NCBI RefSeq assembly: GCF_018129985.1 | Contig: NZ_JAFCKT010000009.1 | Location: forward strand, 186,001 to 250,000 | DNA length: 64,000 bases | Reading direction: 5' to 3' | DNA from: Bradyrhizobium sp. SZCCT0148 | Lineage (GTDB): Bacteria > Pseudomonadota > Alphaproteobacteria > Rhizobiales > Xanthobacteraceae | Shown here: piece after piece, positions 26,464 through 35,203 of the stretch | How positions within the stretch are numbered: position 1 is the stretch's first letter | How the letters are laid out: the number at the start of each line of letters is the position of its first letter | Notes under the pieces: generated by a model | Seen by the model: the letters and a program-made list of their open reading frames with translations, nothing else | Databases searched by the model: none | What the model was told of the DNA's origin: nothing | Made by a program: the position numbers and the translations under genes

Positions 26464-27720
26464 ATGGCCTATGCGGCGACAGCCGGTGGAGTAAACGTAG
26501 CCGTACCGGCTGCGCCCGGCGTGCTGGCGCTGCAGCGCGCGCTGGTGTGGCTAGTCGCCGCGTCCGGCGCGGTCGTCTTCATCGAGCCGAGCCCGTACGA
26601 GATCACGACGCTGCTCGCGGCCGTCATTTTCTTCGCCACCGGCTTGCGGCTGCGGCTGGCGCTGATGTCGCTGGTGTTGATGCTGGTGCTGCTCAATGTC
26701 GGCTACACAATCAGCGCGATCCCGCTGTTCGAGAAGTCCGAGGTGACGAGCTGGATCGCGACCTCCTGGTACATGGCGGTGACCGTGGTGTTCTTCGCGA
26801 TGGTCATGTCCGAGGACACTGCGGCCCGGCTCGACATGCTCCGCCGGGGCCTCGTGGTCGGCGCGATGATCGCTTCACTGCTGGCCGTTGCCGGCTATTT
26901 CCATCTGGTGCCCGGCGGCAACGACCTGCTCACGCTCTACGGCCGCGCGCGCGGCACGTTCAAGGACCCGAACGTGCTCGGCGCCTTCCTGATCCTGCCC
27001 GCGCTGTTCGCGCTCCAGAGCGTGGTTTCAGACAAGTTCCGCAAGGCATTCCGCAATGTGATTGCCTTCGGCATCATGTCGCTGGCGATCCTGCTCGCCT
27101 TCTCGCGCGCTGCCTGGGGCGGCCTGGTGCTGACCTCCGCCTTCATGCTGGCGCTGATGGTGCTGACCAGCCGCACCAACGCGCAGCGCTCGCGCATCAT
27201 CGTCATGGCGATCGTCGCCGCCGTGTTGGGCCTTGCGCTGATTGCGGTGCTCCTGTCGTTCGATTCAACCGCCGAGATGTTCAAGCAGCGCGCGAGCTTC
27301 GACCAGAGCTACGACGAGGGCCGATTCGGCCGGTTCGGCCGCCACATCCTGGGTGCGGAGATGGCGCTCGACCTGCCGTTCGGCATCGGCCCCCTGCAAT
27401 TCCACCGCTTCTTCCCCGAGGACACCCACAACTCCTATCTCAACGCCTTCATGTCCGGCGGCTGGCTGTCCGGCGTGTGCTATCCCGCGCTGGTCTTCAC
27501 CACCGTCATCATGGGCTTCAGGCACATTTTCGTCCCTGTGCCCTGGCAGCGCGCCTATCTCGCCGTGTTCTCCGCATTCGTCGGCACCGTCGGCGAGAGC
27601 TTCGTGATCGACACCGACCACTGGCGGCACTTCTGGATGATGCTGGGCGCGATGTGGGGCATGTTCGCGGCCGCCCAGATCTACAGGATCAGGGCTGGCG
27701 AGGACGCGTCTTCAGCTTGA
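26464..27720 (+). CDS. O-antigen ligase/polymerase-type membrane protein (Wzy or ExoQ-like)
   Basis: 418 aa with ten or more membrane helices and a large periplasmic loop late in the protein. GTFKDPNVLGAFLILPALF and DTHNSYLNAFMSGGWLSG are the signature segments of the Wzy_C/O-antigen ligase superfamily. In this cluster it most likely polymerises exopolysaccharide repeat units in the periplasm, working with the Wzz-like protein. Its 3' end overlaps the convergent MarR gene by 32 bp. Confidence 0.9.
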   Translation: MAYAATAGGVNVAVPAAPGVLALQRALVWLVAASGAVVFIEPSPYEITTLLAAVIFFATGLRLRLALMSLVLMLVLLNVGYTISAIPLFEKSEVTSWIATSWYMAVTVVFFAMVMSEDTAARLDMLRRGLVVGAMIASLLAVAGYFHLVPGGNDLLTLYGRARGTFKDPNVLGAFLILPALFALQSVVSDKFRKAFRNVIAFGIMSLAILLAFSRAAWGGLVLTSAFMLALMVLTSRTNAQRSRIIVMAIVAAVLGLALIAVLLSFDSTAEMFKQRASFDQSYDEGRFGRFGRHILGAEMALDLPFGIGPLQFHRFFPEDTHNSYLNAFMSGGWLSGVCYPALVFTTVIMGFRHIFVPVPWQRAYLAVFSAFVGTVGESFVIDTDHWRHFWMMLGAMWGMFAAAQIYRIRAGEDASSA

Positions 27721-28216
27721 GCGCCGGCCGCTTTTCCGGCGGCGTGTCGAGCAGGCCCTTCAGGGCCTCGGTCGCCGCGAGCACACCCTTGTAGCCCTCA
27801 TTGGCGAAACGCAGCAGCAGCCGCAATTCCTCGTCGGAATAGCCGCCGAACACCTTCTCCATCGCTTGCTGCATCGGCACATAGAACTGGCCGATCTTCA
27901 TCGCCGCGTCCGGCACGACGGCGATGAAGACCTTGCGGCGGTCCTTCTCATCCCGCTCACGGCGCACCAGCCCGGCCTTTTCGAGCCGGTCGACCACGCC
28001 GGTAATGGCACCCGTCGTGAGGCCCGTGACCTCGGCGAGCCTGCCTGCGGTGACGCGACCCTCGAGATACAGGATGTCCATGCATTCGAGGTCGGAATTG
28101 GCAATTCCGGCAACGTTGGCAACGGTTTGCCCATAGAGCACGCCCTGCGCCGACGACCTGCGCATGGCGTCCTCGAGCTCCTGCAGCAGCTCAACTTGCG
28201 CCTTCTTCCTTGACAA
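27689..28216 (-). CDS. MarR family transcriptional regulator
   Basis: 175 aa winged-helix protein: RVTAGRLAEVTGLTTGAITGVVDRLEKAGLVRRERDEKDRRKVFIAVV is the MarR DNA-binding region with recognition helix and wing. The start is TTG at 28216, supported by AAGAGG six bases upstream. It is divergent from an FAD monooxygenase gene and the shared 96-bp region carries perfect inverted repeats, so it probably represses that gene and itself until a phenolic or similar ligand binds. The ligand is not deducible. Confidence 0.92.
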   Translation of the reverse strand: MSRKKAQVELLQELEDAMRRSSAQGVLYGQTVANVAGIANSDLECMDILYLEGRVTAGRLAEVTGLTTGAITGVVDRLEKAGLVRRERDEKDRRKVFIAVVPDAAMKIGQFYVPMQQAMEKVFGGYSDEELRLLLRFANEGYKGVLAATEALKGLLDTPPEKRPALKLKTRPRQP

Positions 28217-28245
28217 GGCCGACCTCTTATCTTAGGCGATATATA

Positions 28246-28271
28246 TCTTAGTCACTAAGAGATTTAGTGAC
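28246..28271. promoter_or_regulatory. Probable MarR operator: overlapping inverted repeats
   Basis: TCTTAGTCACTAAGA (28246-28260) is a perfect palindrome with 7-bp arms around a central C. Overlapping it, GTCACTAA (28251-28258) and TTAGTGAC (28264-28271) form a perfect 8-bp inverted repeat with 5-bp spacer. The AT-rich stretch lies between the divergent marR and monooxygenase genes and stands out from the GC-rich surroundings. Confidence 0.8.
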
Positions 28272-28312
28272 CGTAATTTCTCCTAGCATCACGGAAACGT
28301 CGGGAGCAAGTC

Positions 28313-29509
28313 ATGCCCTATCGTCCCCGCAAGGCCCTGATCATCGGCGCCGGCATTGCCGGACCCGTGGCCGCGATCCTGCTGCGCCGCGCCGGCATCG
28401 AGTCGGCGATCTACGAGGCCTGGCCCTATTCCCAGGGCGTCGGCGGCGGCCTTCAGATCGCGCCGAACGGCATGCACGTGCTGGACGAGATCGGGCTGGC
28501 CAACGAGTTGATCAGCCGCGGTTCGGTCGCGGAGGCTTTCGACTTCTATTCGCAGAGCGGCGCGAAGCTCGGCTCGATCAACCGCGACATGGAACGGCGC
28601 TTCGGCCAGCCCGCGGTGAATGTCTGCCGCGCCACGCTGAACGAGATCCTGATCGACAAGGCCTGGTGCGCCTGCGTCTCGCTCTATTTCGAGAAACGCC
28701 TGATCAAGATCGAGGACCGCGGCGACCAGCCGATCATCGCCTATTTCGCCGACGGCACCACGGCCGAGGGTGACTTCCTGATCGGCGCCGACGGTGTGCA
28801 CTCGGTCACGCGCCGCCAGGTGGTGCCTGACGGGCCGCAACCGTTCAACACGGGCCTGATCGGCTTCGGCGGCTTCGTGCCGCGCAACTTGCTCGACGGA
28901 AGATCGATCGGCCGGCACGTCGAGACCACGTTCGGCCGGAGCGGCTTTTTCGGCTATGGCTATTGCAGCCCCGATCCCACGGCCGGCGTGATGTGGTGGA
29001 GCACGCAGCCTGCCCACGGCATGGACGCCGCGATGTTTCGCGCCCTCGACCCAGCGACGCTGAAGCAGCATCTGCGCGACTTCCACCGCGGCTGGCACGA
29101 TCCGATCCCAGGCATCATCGAGGCAGCCGAGAATATCGTGGTTACCGATACGCTCGACGTCGCGACCTTGCCGGCCTGGTCCCGCAAGCGCTCGCTGCTG
29201 ATCGGCGATGCCGCGCACGCGACCAGTCCTCACGCCGGCCAGGGTGCCTCGCTGGCGCTCGAGGATGCGATGCGCCTTGCCCGCCTGATGCAGGGGGCCC
29301 AGGAACTCGGCGCCACCTTCCAGGCGTTCGAGGCCGAGCGCCGTCCGCGCGCCGAGAAGATCGTCGCGATGGCGCGCCGGAACGGCAATAGCAAGCGCGA
29401 GTTCACCGCCACCGGTGCGTGGATCCGCAATCAGATGATGAAATGGCTGCTGCCGCTGGGATCGAAGAGCATGGACTTCATGTACGCTTACGATGCGCGG
29501 GCGGTGTAG
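28313..29509 (+). CDS. FAD-dependent aromatic hydroxylase-like monooxygenase
   Basis: 398 aa, group A flavoprotein monooxygenase (PHBH fold). Dinucleotide motif ALIIGAGIAGPVAAILLRRAG at residues 7-27; DG motif FLIGADGVHSVTRR; second FAD motif LLIGDAAHATSPHAGQGASLALEDA. It would hydroxylate a ring compound with NAD(P)H and O2; the substrate is unknown. Next to a divergent MarR gene with clear operator-like palindromes, so it is likely inducible. Confidence 0.9.
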   Translation: MPYRPRKALIIGAGIAGPVAAILLRRAGIESAIYEAWPYSQGVGGGLQIAPNGMHVLDEIGLANELISRGSVAEAFDFYSQSGAKLGSINRDMERRFGQPAVNVCRATLNEILIDKAWCACVSLYFEKRLIKIEDRGDQPIIAYFADGTTAEGDFLIGADGVHSVTRRQVVPDGPQPFNTGLIGFGGFVPRNLLDGRSIGRHVETTFGRSGFFGYGYCSPDPTAGVMWWSTQPAHGMDAAMFRALDPATLKQHLRDFHRGWHDPIPGIIEAAENIVVTDTLDVATLPAWSRKRSLLIGDAAHATSPHAGQGASLALEDAMRLARLMQGAQELGATFQAFEAERRPRAEKIVAMARRNGNSKREFTATGAWIRNQMMKWLLPLGSKSMDFMYAYDARAV

Positions 29510-29525
29510 CAGCACGAGCGGCGCC

Positions 29526-29613
29526 GCAGGGTGGGCAAAGGCGCAAAGCGCCGTGCCCACGATCTCGTCGTCATCGCCACGATGGTGGGCACGCTTCGCT
29601 TTGCCCGCCCTGC
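29526..29613. repeat. Palindromic intergenic repeat (GGTGGGCAAAG type)
   Basis: Outer arms GCAGGGTGGGCAAAG and CTTTGCCCGCCCTGC pair over 14 of 15 bases; inner arms GGCGCAAAGCGCCGTGCCCAC and GTGGGCACGCTTCGC form further stems. It sits between two convergent genes. I recognise it as a dispersed element common in Bradyrhizobium. Confidence 0.82.
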
Positions 29614-29623
29614 GAGAGCCGAC

Positions 29624-30799
29624 CTAGCCTTCGACCTCGAACCTCAGCCCTGCATGATCAACCAGCCGCTTGATCAGCTTGTGCTGCATCGCTGCGCCAG
29701 GCGTCCAGAGCCCGGCCGGAACGTCCGGCGTGTCGCGCAGCAGGCAGATCGCGCATTCGGAGATAATCCTCGCGGTCGACGCATAGCCGGGATCGAGATC
29801 GCCCTTCACCGCGGCGCGGACCTGACGGCCGTCGGGGGCGATCGCGACATAGAGCAGGTCGTAATGACCGTTGTCGCGCTCTTGCTTCGACGGCCCCTCG
29901 CCGGGCTTGAGCGCTGCCGGGCCGGTCTTGTCGCCATTGGCGGCCATGACGAGCTTGGCATTGGCCAGGCCCTCCTCGCCCGCGCCGGTCAGCACCATTT
30001 CGTCGTAGACGAAGTCACTGCCATAGGGAAATCCTAGCAGCATGTTCGAGCGATGGACGTTGCGCGTGTTCAGTATCGCCATCGCGAACGGGGCGGACCA
30101 GGATTGCAGGTCCTCCTCGAAAACAGGTTTGTTGCCGCGCGGCTGCCTGGGTCCCTCGAAGCCCGGCGTGAAGGCAAACGGGTCCTTGAGGATCGACACC
30201 AGGCTGAGATCCTGGGCAACCGCTTCGAAGGTGACCCTTGCGCTCGCGGAGGTACCGCCGGAGAACGTCCAGCTTATGTCGCGGACGCGTCCCTTGACGC
30301 GCGGAGCCGGCGCTCCGAACACGCGCCTGGCCTCCTCCTGCACGAAGAACGCACCGAGTTCGAACGGGATGGAATCGAAGCCGCAAGAGAACATGATGCG
30401 GGCACCGCTCGCCTTGGCGGCCGCCTCGTGCCTGTCGATCATCTGCTTCAGCCAGATCGGCTCGCCACAGAGATCCATGTAGTCAGTGCCCGACGCGACG
30501 CAGGCCGCAAGCAGATCGGAGCCGTAGAGCTGGTAGGGACCGACCGTGGTGACCACCAGCTTTGCCTGATCCACCATCGCCCGCAGCGATGCGGGATCGG
30601 CAGCGTCCGCGACGATGAGCGGAGTGTTCGCGGGCGCGCCGATCGCATCGCGAACAGACGCGAGCTTGTCTCCGCTCCGCCCTGCCATTGCCCATGTCGG
30701 CGCGCCGTCACCGACATAGTTCGCAGCGAGATATTCGGCGACGAGCTGGCCGGTGTATCCGGTCGCGCCATAGACGACGATGTCGAACTTCGCGGACAC
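29624..30799 (-). CDS. Saccharopine dehydrogenase-like NAD(P)-binding oxidoreductase, copy 2
   Basis: 391 aa starting (GTG) MSAKFDIVVYGATGYTGQLVAEYL, a Rossmann GATGYTG motif typical of the saccharopine dehydrogenase/trans-acting enoyl reductase family. Conserved stretches include TTVGPYQLYGSDLLAACV, DYMDLCGEPIW and SCGFDSIPFELGAFF. The family includes lipid enoyl reductases; the substrate here is unknown. It is a tandem paralogue of the gene just upstream (roughly three quarters identical by eye), separated by 28 bp, and last in a four-gene minus-strand string. Confidence 0.88.
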   Translation of the reverse strand: MSAKFDIVVYGATGYTGQLVAEYLAANYVGDGAPTWAMAGRSGDKLASVRDAIGAPANTPLIVADAADPASLRAMVDQAKLVVTTVGPYQLYGSDLLAACVASGTDYMDLCGEPIWLKQMIDRHEAAAKASGARIMFSCGFDSIPFELGAFFVQEEARRVFGAPAPRVKGRVRDISWTFSGGTSASARVTFEAVAQDLSLVSILKDPFAFTPGFEGPRQPRGNKPVFEEDLQSWSAPFAMAILNTRNVHRSNMLLGFPYGSDFVYDEMVLTGAGEEGLANAKLVMAANGDKTGPAALKPGEGPSKQERDNGHYDLLYVAIAPDGRQVRAAVKGDLDPGYASTARIISECAICLLRDTPDVPAGLWTPGAAMQHKLIKRLVDHAGLRFEVEG

Positions 30800-30827
30800 G
30801 GATGGCGTTTCCTGCAGACCGTCGACC

Positions 30828-32006
30828 CTAAGCTTCCACCGTGAACGTCAGTCCCGCATTATCCCGCAGCCGCTTGATCAGTTTGTGCTGCATTGCTGCG
30901 CCCGGCGTCCAGAAGCCGGCGGGAACGTCCGTCGTGTCGCGCAGCAGGCAGATCGCGCATTCGGAGATCATCTTCGAGGTCGAGCCGTAGCCGGGATCGC
31001 GGTCGCCGGTGACGCCGGCGCGGACCATTCGGCCGTCGGGAGCGATCGCGACATAAAGCAGATTGAAGAGCCCGTTCTCGCGCTCCTCCTTCGACGGCCC
31101 CTCGCCCGGCTTCGGCGCGCTCGGGCCGGTCTTCTCGGCATTCGCCGCCATCACGCGCTTGGCGTTGGCCTCACCTTTCTCGCCGGGGCCGGTCAGGACC
31201 ATCTCGTCGTAGACGAAGTCCTGGCCGTAGGGAAATCCCATCAGCATGTTGGAGCGATGCACGTTGCGCGTGTTGATCAGCGCCATCATGAACGGGGCGG
31301 CCCAGGAATTCAGGTCCTCCTCGATCAGCGGCTTGTTACCCTTCGGCTGCTTCGGCCCGGTGAAGCCCGGCGTCAACGCGAACGGATCGTTCAGGATCGC
31401 GATCAGGCTGATGTCCTTGGCAACGGCGTCGAAGGTCGCCTTCGCGCTCGCGGCGGTGCCGCCCGAAAGCGTGCCGCGCATGTCGCGCACACGGCCCTTC
31501 ACGCGCGCGGCGGGTGCGCCGAACACGCGCTTGGCCTCTTCCTGGACGAAGAAGGTGCCGAGCTCGAACGGCACGGAATCGAAGCCGCAGGAGAACACGA
31601 TGCGCGCGCCGCTCTCTTTCGCGGCTGCCTCGTACTTGTCGATCATCTGCCGCATCCAGATCGGCTCGCCGCAGAGATCGAGATAATCCGTACCGGTGGC
31701 GACGCAGGCAGCCAGCAATTCCTCGCCGTAAAGCTGATACGGGCCGACCGTCGTGATCACCGACATCGTCCGCTCCGCCATCGCCCTCAGCGAGGCGGCG
31801 TCGGACGCATCGGCGACAATCAGCGGTGTGTTGCCGGGTGCGCCGATCGCATCGCGCACGGATTTCAGCTTGCCGAGGCTACGGCCTGCCATCGCCCATT
31901 TGAGCGTATTGTCGCTCTTGTAATGCTGGGTCAGATATTCGGCGACGAGCTGGCCGGTGAAACCGGTGGCGCCGTAGACGACGATGTCGAATTTCGCAGA
32001 GCTCAT
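30828..32006 (-). CDS. Saccharopine dehydrogenase-like NAD(P)-binding oxidoreductase, copy 1
   Basis: 392 aa, MSSAKFDIVVYGATGFTGQLVAEYL with the same Rossmann signature, SCGFDSVPFELGTFF and a shared C-terminus AMQHKLIKRL. It is the upstream partner of a recent-looking tandem duplication. Its start lies 9 bp after the DUF169 gene stop, so the three genes are almost certainly one transcription unit. Related proteins act on very-long-chain or polyketide-type lipid enoyl groups, but that function is only family-level inference. Confidence 0.88.
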   Translation of the reverse strand: MSSAKFDIVVYGATGFTGQLVAEYLTQHYKSDNTLKWAMAGRSLGKLKSVRDAIGAPGNTPLIVADASDAASLRAMAERTMSVITTVGPYQLYGEELLAACVATGTDYLDLCGEPIWMRQMIDKYEAAAKESGARIVFSCGFDSVPFELGTFFVQEEAKRVFGAPAARVKGRVRDMRGTLSGGTAASAKATFDAVAKDISLIAILNDPFALTPGFTGPKQPKGNKPLIEEDLNSWAAPFMMALINTRNVHRSNMLMGFPYGQDFVYDEMVLTGPGEKGEANAKRVMAANAEKTGPSAPKPGEGPSKEERENGLFNLLYVAIAPDGRMVRAGVTGDRDPGYGSTSKMISECAICLLRDTTDVPAGFWTPGAAMQHKLIKRLRDNAGLTFTVEA

Positions 32007-32015
32007 AATCGGCCT

Positions 32016-32798
32016 TTACTTCTTCGCGTAACTCACGCCCATGCCGGCACGGACGTCGCTTTGAATGCCATAGGGCGGAATGGGGTAGCGCAGGCCGTTC
32101 CTGGCCAGCGCCTTCATGCCGTCAATCGCCTTGGCGAGATGCGAAGGCTTCAAGGCCATCAGCATCTCCTCGTCCGGCACGCCGCCATAGCGCCGTTCCG
32201 CATAGCATGGCAAGGACAGGCTGGGCTCCCCGGTCTTGAGCGCCCGCCCCCAGGAATCCGCGCACGCGGTCTCGCCGACCACGCCCCATTCGAACTTCTT
32301 GTAGCCGGTATATTGCAGCCCGTTGATCAGGATGATCATCTGCCCGGGCGTTGCATAGACGAGGCAGATGTCGGGTGGATCGAGCCGGCCGCTGGCGAGC
32401 GGACTGACGGCGAGCGCCTGGTACTGTCCGAACGGAACCACGTCCAGCGCCTCCTGGCGCTTGCGCGCGTCCTCCGCGGTGCCGTGCCAGACCCCGACGT
32501 AATTTTCACCGGCGAGCCATTTCTCGTCCTGCGGCGCAAGGCCGATCACCGCGCGGCACTGCGCGCCGACGAGATCGTCGGCGGTGATGCCGACGGTCCA
32601 GCCCAGACGCGAAGCCATGCTGACGATCTGGTCGGTGGTGTGGATCGCGTTCGGCCGCCGGATCTTGGGGATCGCCTCCATGTCCGCGGCGCGCGCGAAC
32701 AGCTTCATGCCGATCACATTCGTCTTCAGCCGCAGCAAATTGTTGAGATCGGCGACGAGGCCGCCGAGATCGATGCGGTCTGCACTCTGCTGTTGCAT
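32016..32798 (-). CDS. DUF169 family protein
   Basis: 260 aa matching the DUF169/COG2043 family: a lead-in NNLLRLKTNVIGMKLFARAADMEAIPKIRRP and repeated short Cys-containing segments (GAQCRAVIGLAP, GETACADSWGRAL, SLPCYAERRYGG). The Cys residues might bind a metal or cofactor. The function is not established. It is 9 bp from the reductase gene and 60 bp after the YdcF gene, suggesting a shared pathway. Confidence 0.82.
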   Translation of the reverse strand: MQQQSADRIDLGGLVADLNNLLRLKTNVIGMKLFARAADMEAIPKIRRPNAIHTTDQIVSMASRLGWTVGITADDLVGAQCRAVIGLAPQDEKWLAGENYVGVWHGTAEDARKRQEALDVVPFGQYQALAVSPLASGRLDPPDICLVYATPGQMIILINGLQYTGYKKFEWGVVGETACADSWGRALKTGEPSLSLPCYAERRYGGVPDEEMLMALKPSHLAKAIDGMKALARNGLRYPIPPYGIQSDVRAGMGVSYAKK

Positions 32799-32858
32799 GG
32801 CGTCCTCCGGGCCGGCGATCGTGCGCAGGCGCTGTGTTCTTGTTGTGCAGCTCTCGTT

Positions 32859-33734
32859 CTAGTCCTTGCCCGGTCCTGGAAGCAACTCGCCGGTCCTGCC
32901 CATCAGACGGTAGGCTACGAGGCCGATCCACTCGCGCACCGCAACTTCGGTCCGGCCGAGCCCGTCCGCGCCCATGTTTGTAAAGGAAAACAGATCGTCA
33001 CGCCCGCCCATCCGCCAGTCCACCGGATAGGCCTCGACGTCGAATCCGGCCTTGCGAAAAATTCCCATCGAACGCGGCATGTGGAAGGCCGACGTCACCA
33101 GCAGCCAGCGCTCGCCCGGCTTCGGCTTCACCAGCTCTTTCGTGAAGGTCGCATTCTCCCAGGTGTTGCGCGAATTGCGCTCGAGGATCAGGCGCTCTTT
33201 TGGGATGCCGAGATTTTCCAGGATGGGCGCGGAGTAGTCGGCTTCCCTGGCATCGGTGGAGACCAGGTTCGCCGTTCCCCCCGTGAAGACGATGCGCGCT
33301 TTCGGATAGCGGCGCGCGAGCTCGGCCGGCGCGAACAGGCGATCGGCGGCGTGCGCGACCACGGGCGTGCGATGCGCCGCCGACAGATCGGTGTCGACGG
33401 AGCCGCCGAGCACGATGATGCCGTCGGGCGCGCCGCGCGTGGGGTTCCACGCCGGAAAGCGCGACTCCAGTGGATAGATCAGGAGATTGCCGAGCGGCGA
33501 GAACGCCGCCAGCGCCAGCAGCACCAGCGTGGTCACCGCAAGCTTGCGGCCGAGCGCGGCAAAGCGCGTCGCCATCAGGACCAGCGAGACGATCCCGAGC
33601 TCGACCATGAAGTTGATCGGCAGCAATGCGGTGCCGAGCGTCTTGGAAAGAACGAAAAACAGGGGAGCCTCGCTCGAATGAACTGGCGGGTTCGCGCGGG
33701 GCTTGACCTGCCCGGCGATCTCGGAATTCTTCAT
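32859..33734 (-). CDS. YdcF/ElyC-family (DUF218) membrane protein
   Basis: 291 aa with two N-terminal membrane helices, then a DUF218 domain with DGIIVLGGSVDTDLS, RIVFTGGTANLVSTDAREADY, ERNSRNTWENATFTKEL and LLVTSAFHMPRSMGIFRKAGFDVEAYPVD, all standard family motifs. Members influence envelope polymer metabolism (ElyC affects undecaprenyl-linked peptidoglycan steps). First gene of a probable four-gene minus-strand operon and divergent from the acetamidase gene. Confidence 0.9.
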   Translation of the reverse strand: MKNSEIAGQVKPRANPPVHSSEAPLFFVLSKTLGTALLPINFMVELGIVSLVLMATRFAALGRKLAVTTLVLLALAAFSPLGNLLIYPLESRFPAWNPTRGAPDGIIVLGGSVDTDLSAAHRTPVVAHAADRLFAPAELARRYPKARIVFTGGTANLVSTDAREADYSAPILENLGIPKERLILERNSRNTWENATFTKELVKPKPGERWLLVTSAFHMPRSMGIFRKAGFDVEAYPVDWRMGGRDDLFSFTNMGADGLGRTEVAVREWIGLVAYRLMGRTGELLPGPGKD

Positions 33735-33748
33735 GAAAGAGGATCGAT

Positions 33749-33770
33749 CGCCGGGTCAAGCCCGGCCTGA
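33749..33770. repeat. Short GC hairpin, half-unit of a REP-like repeat
   Basis: GCCGGG-TCAA-GCCCGGC-type inverted repeat within the divergent YdcF/acetamidase region; the sequence ATCGCCGGGTCAAGCCCGGC is the arm of a repeat class seen at 20854-20940. Confidence 0.45.
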
Positions 33771-33792
33771 TGAAAGTGACCGGACGCGGCCG

Positions 33793-34734
33793 ATGACCCA
33801 TCACCACCTGCATTCCAGCCCCAAAACCTGCCATTGGGGCTTCTTCGAAGCGGCGCTCAAGCCCGTGCTGACGATCAAGAGCGGCGACGAGGTGACGGTC
33901 GACACCATCAGCGGCGGCCCCGACATGCTGCCCGACCGCGACAAGTTTCACATTCCCCCCGAGATGTTCGAGGTTCACGCCACCAACGAGCGCATGCTGC
34001 CTGGGCACATCCTCACCGGTCCGATCGCGGTGGAAGGCGCCGAGCCCGGCGACGTGCTCGCAGTCGAGATCCTCGACGTCCAGCTCCGGCAGGATTGGGG
34101 CTGGAACATGATCAAGCCGCTGTCCGGCACGCTTCCTGACGATTTCCACGAGACACGTATCCTGAACATCCCGCTCGACCGGACGCGGATGACCGGTCGC
34201 ATGCCGTGGGGTCTCGACCTGCCGCTCAAGCCGTTTTTCGGCGTGATGGGCGTGTCGCCGCCCCCGAGCTGGGGCCGCATCTCCTCGCTGATCCCGCGCG
34301 CCATGGGCGGCAATCTCGACAACAAGGAGCTCGGGGCTGGCGCGACGCTCTATCTGCCGGTGTTCGTGCCGGGGGCGATGTTCTCCTGCGGCGACGGCCA
34401 CGGCGTGCAGGGCGACGGCGAGGTCTGCGTCACCGCGATCGAGACCGCGCTGCAGGGCCGCTTCCGCCTCACGCTGCGCAAGGACCTCACCTTCGACTAT
34501 CCCCGCGCCGAGACGGCCACGCATTACATGACCATGGCGATGGACCCCGACCTCGACCAGTGCGTGGTGCGCGCGCTGCGGGACATGATCGCGCTGCTCG
34601 GCGAGACGCGAAATCTGTCGCGCGAGGACGCCTACACGCTGTGCAGCCTCGCCGCCGATCTGAGGGTGACCCAGACCGTCAACGGCGCCAAAGGCATCCA
34701 TTGCATGATCGAGAAGGCGATCGTGCACGGCTGA
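33793..34734 (+). CDS. Acetamidase/formamidase family protein
   Basis: About 313 aa. The FmdA/AmdA family layout is clear: SSPKTCHWGFFEAALKPVLTIKSGDEVTVDTISGGPD, GHILTGPIAVEGAEPGDVLAVEILDV, PFFGVMGVSPP, RAMGGNLDNKELGAGATLYLPVFVPGAMFSCGDGHGVQGDGEV. It should hydrolyse a short-chain amide to ammonia and an acid, in the cytoplasm. ATG at 33793 gives the family start (MTHHHLHSSP); an in-frame ATG at 33703 would overlap the divergent YdcF gene. No other nitrogen genes are adjacent. Confidence 0.9.
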   Translation: MTHHHLHSSPKTCHWGFFEAALKPVLTIKSGDEVTVDTISGGPDMLPDRDKFHIPPEMFEVHATNERMLPGHILTGPIAVEGAEPGDVLAVEILDVQLRQDWGWNMIKPLSGTLPDDFHETRILNIPLDRTRMTGRMPWGLDLPLKPFFGVMGVSPPPSWGRISSLIPRAMGGNLDNKELGAGATLYLPVFVPGAMFSCGDGHGVQGDGEVCVTAIETALQGRFRLTLRKDLTFDYPRAETATHYMTMAMDPDLDQCVVRALRDMIALLGETRNLSREDAYTLCSLAADLRVTQTVNGAKGIHCMIEKAIVHG

Positions 34735-34933
34735 GCCGGCCCCCACCTCCCGCCCTGTCGACGTCACCCCGCCGCCCGATCTCCTGCGCGGCGCGCTTCG
34801 CGATGCCTGATTTCTCCAGTGATTTCAAAGAGCTGATCCGCCGATTTCGCCCGAATTGACTTCCACCCCCAAACCTAAATAGAGTCTTAATCGTTACTTT
34901 TATGTACCCGAGTATGAGGCTAGCGTTCGGGCC

Positions 34934-35131
34934 ATGGCCACCGAAAAAGCCGAGACTGATCGTATTCCCGTAACCTTGGCGCTCTCGACCATCACCTATC
35001 TGGAGAAGCTGGTGAGACAGGGCACCCACGGCACCAGCGTTCCCGGCGTCGCACGTACCCTGATCGAGGAAGGCATCCGTCTCGCCATCAAGGACGGACT
35101 GCTGTCGATTCGCGACAATGGCAGAACGTGA
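34934..35131 (+). CDS. Small hypothetical protein, possibly ribbon-helix-helix
   Basis: 65 aa: MATEKAETDRIPVTLALSTITYLEKLVRQGTHG followed by VPGVARTLIEEGIRLAIKDGLL. A beta strand followed by two helices with the spacing of RHH antitoxin/regulator proteins, but no confident family. GC-rich codon use like its neighbours; 73 bp upstream of the GcrA-family gene. Confidence 0.7.
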   Translation: MATEKAETDRIPVTLALSTITYLEKLVRQGTHGTSVPGVARTLIEEGIRLAIKDGLLSIRDNGRT

Positions 35132-35203
35132 GCGCGCGCCGGACGTGATGCGGACGGATCTCGGACGGCGGATGGCCACATCTGCAACCTGGGACCGTGA
35201 CAC

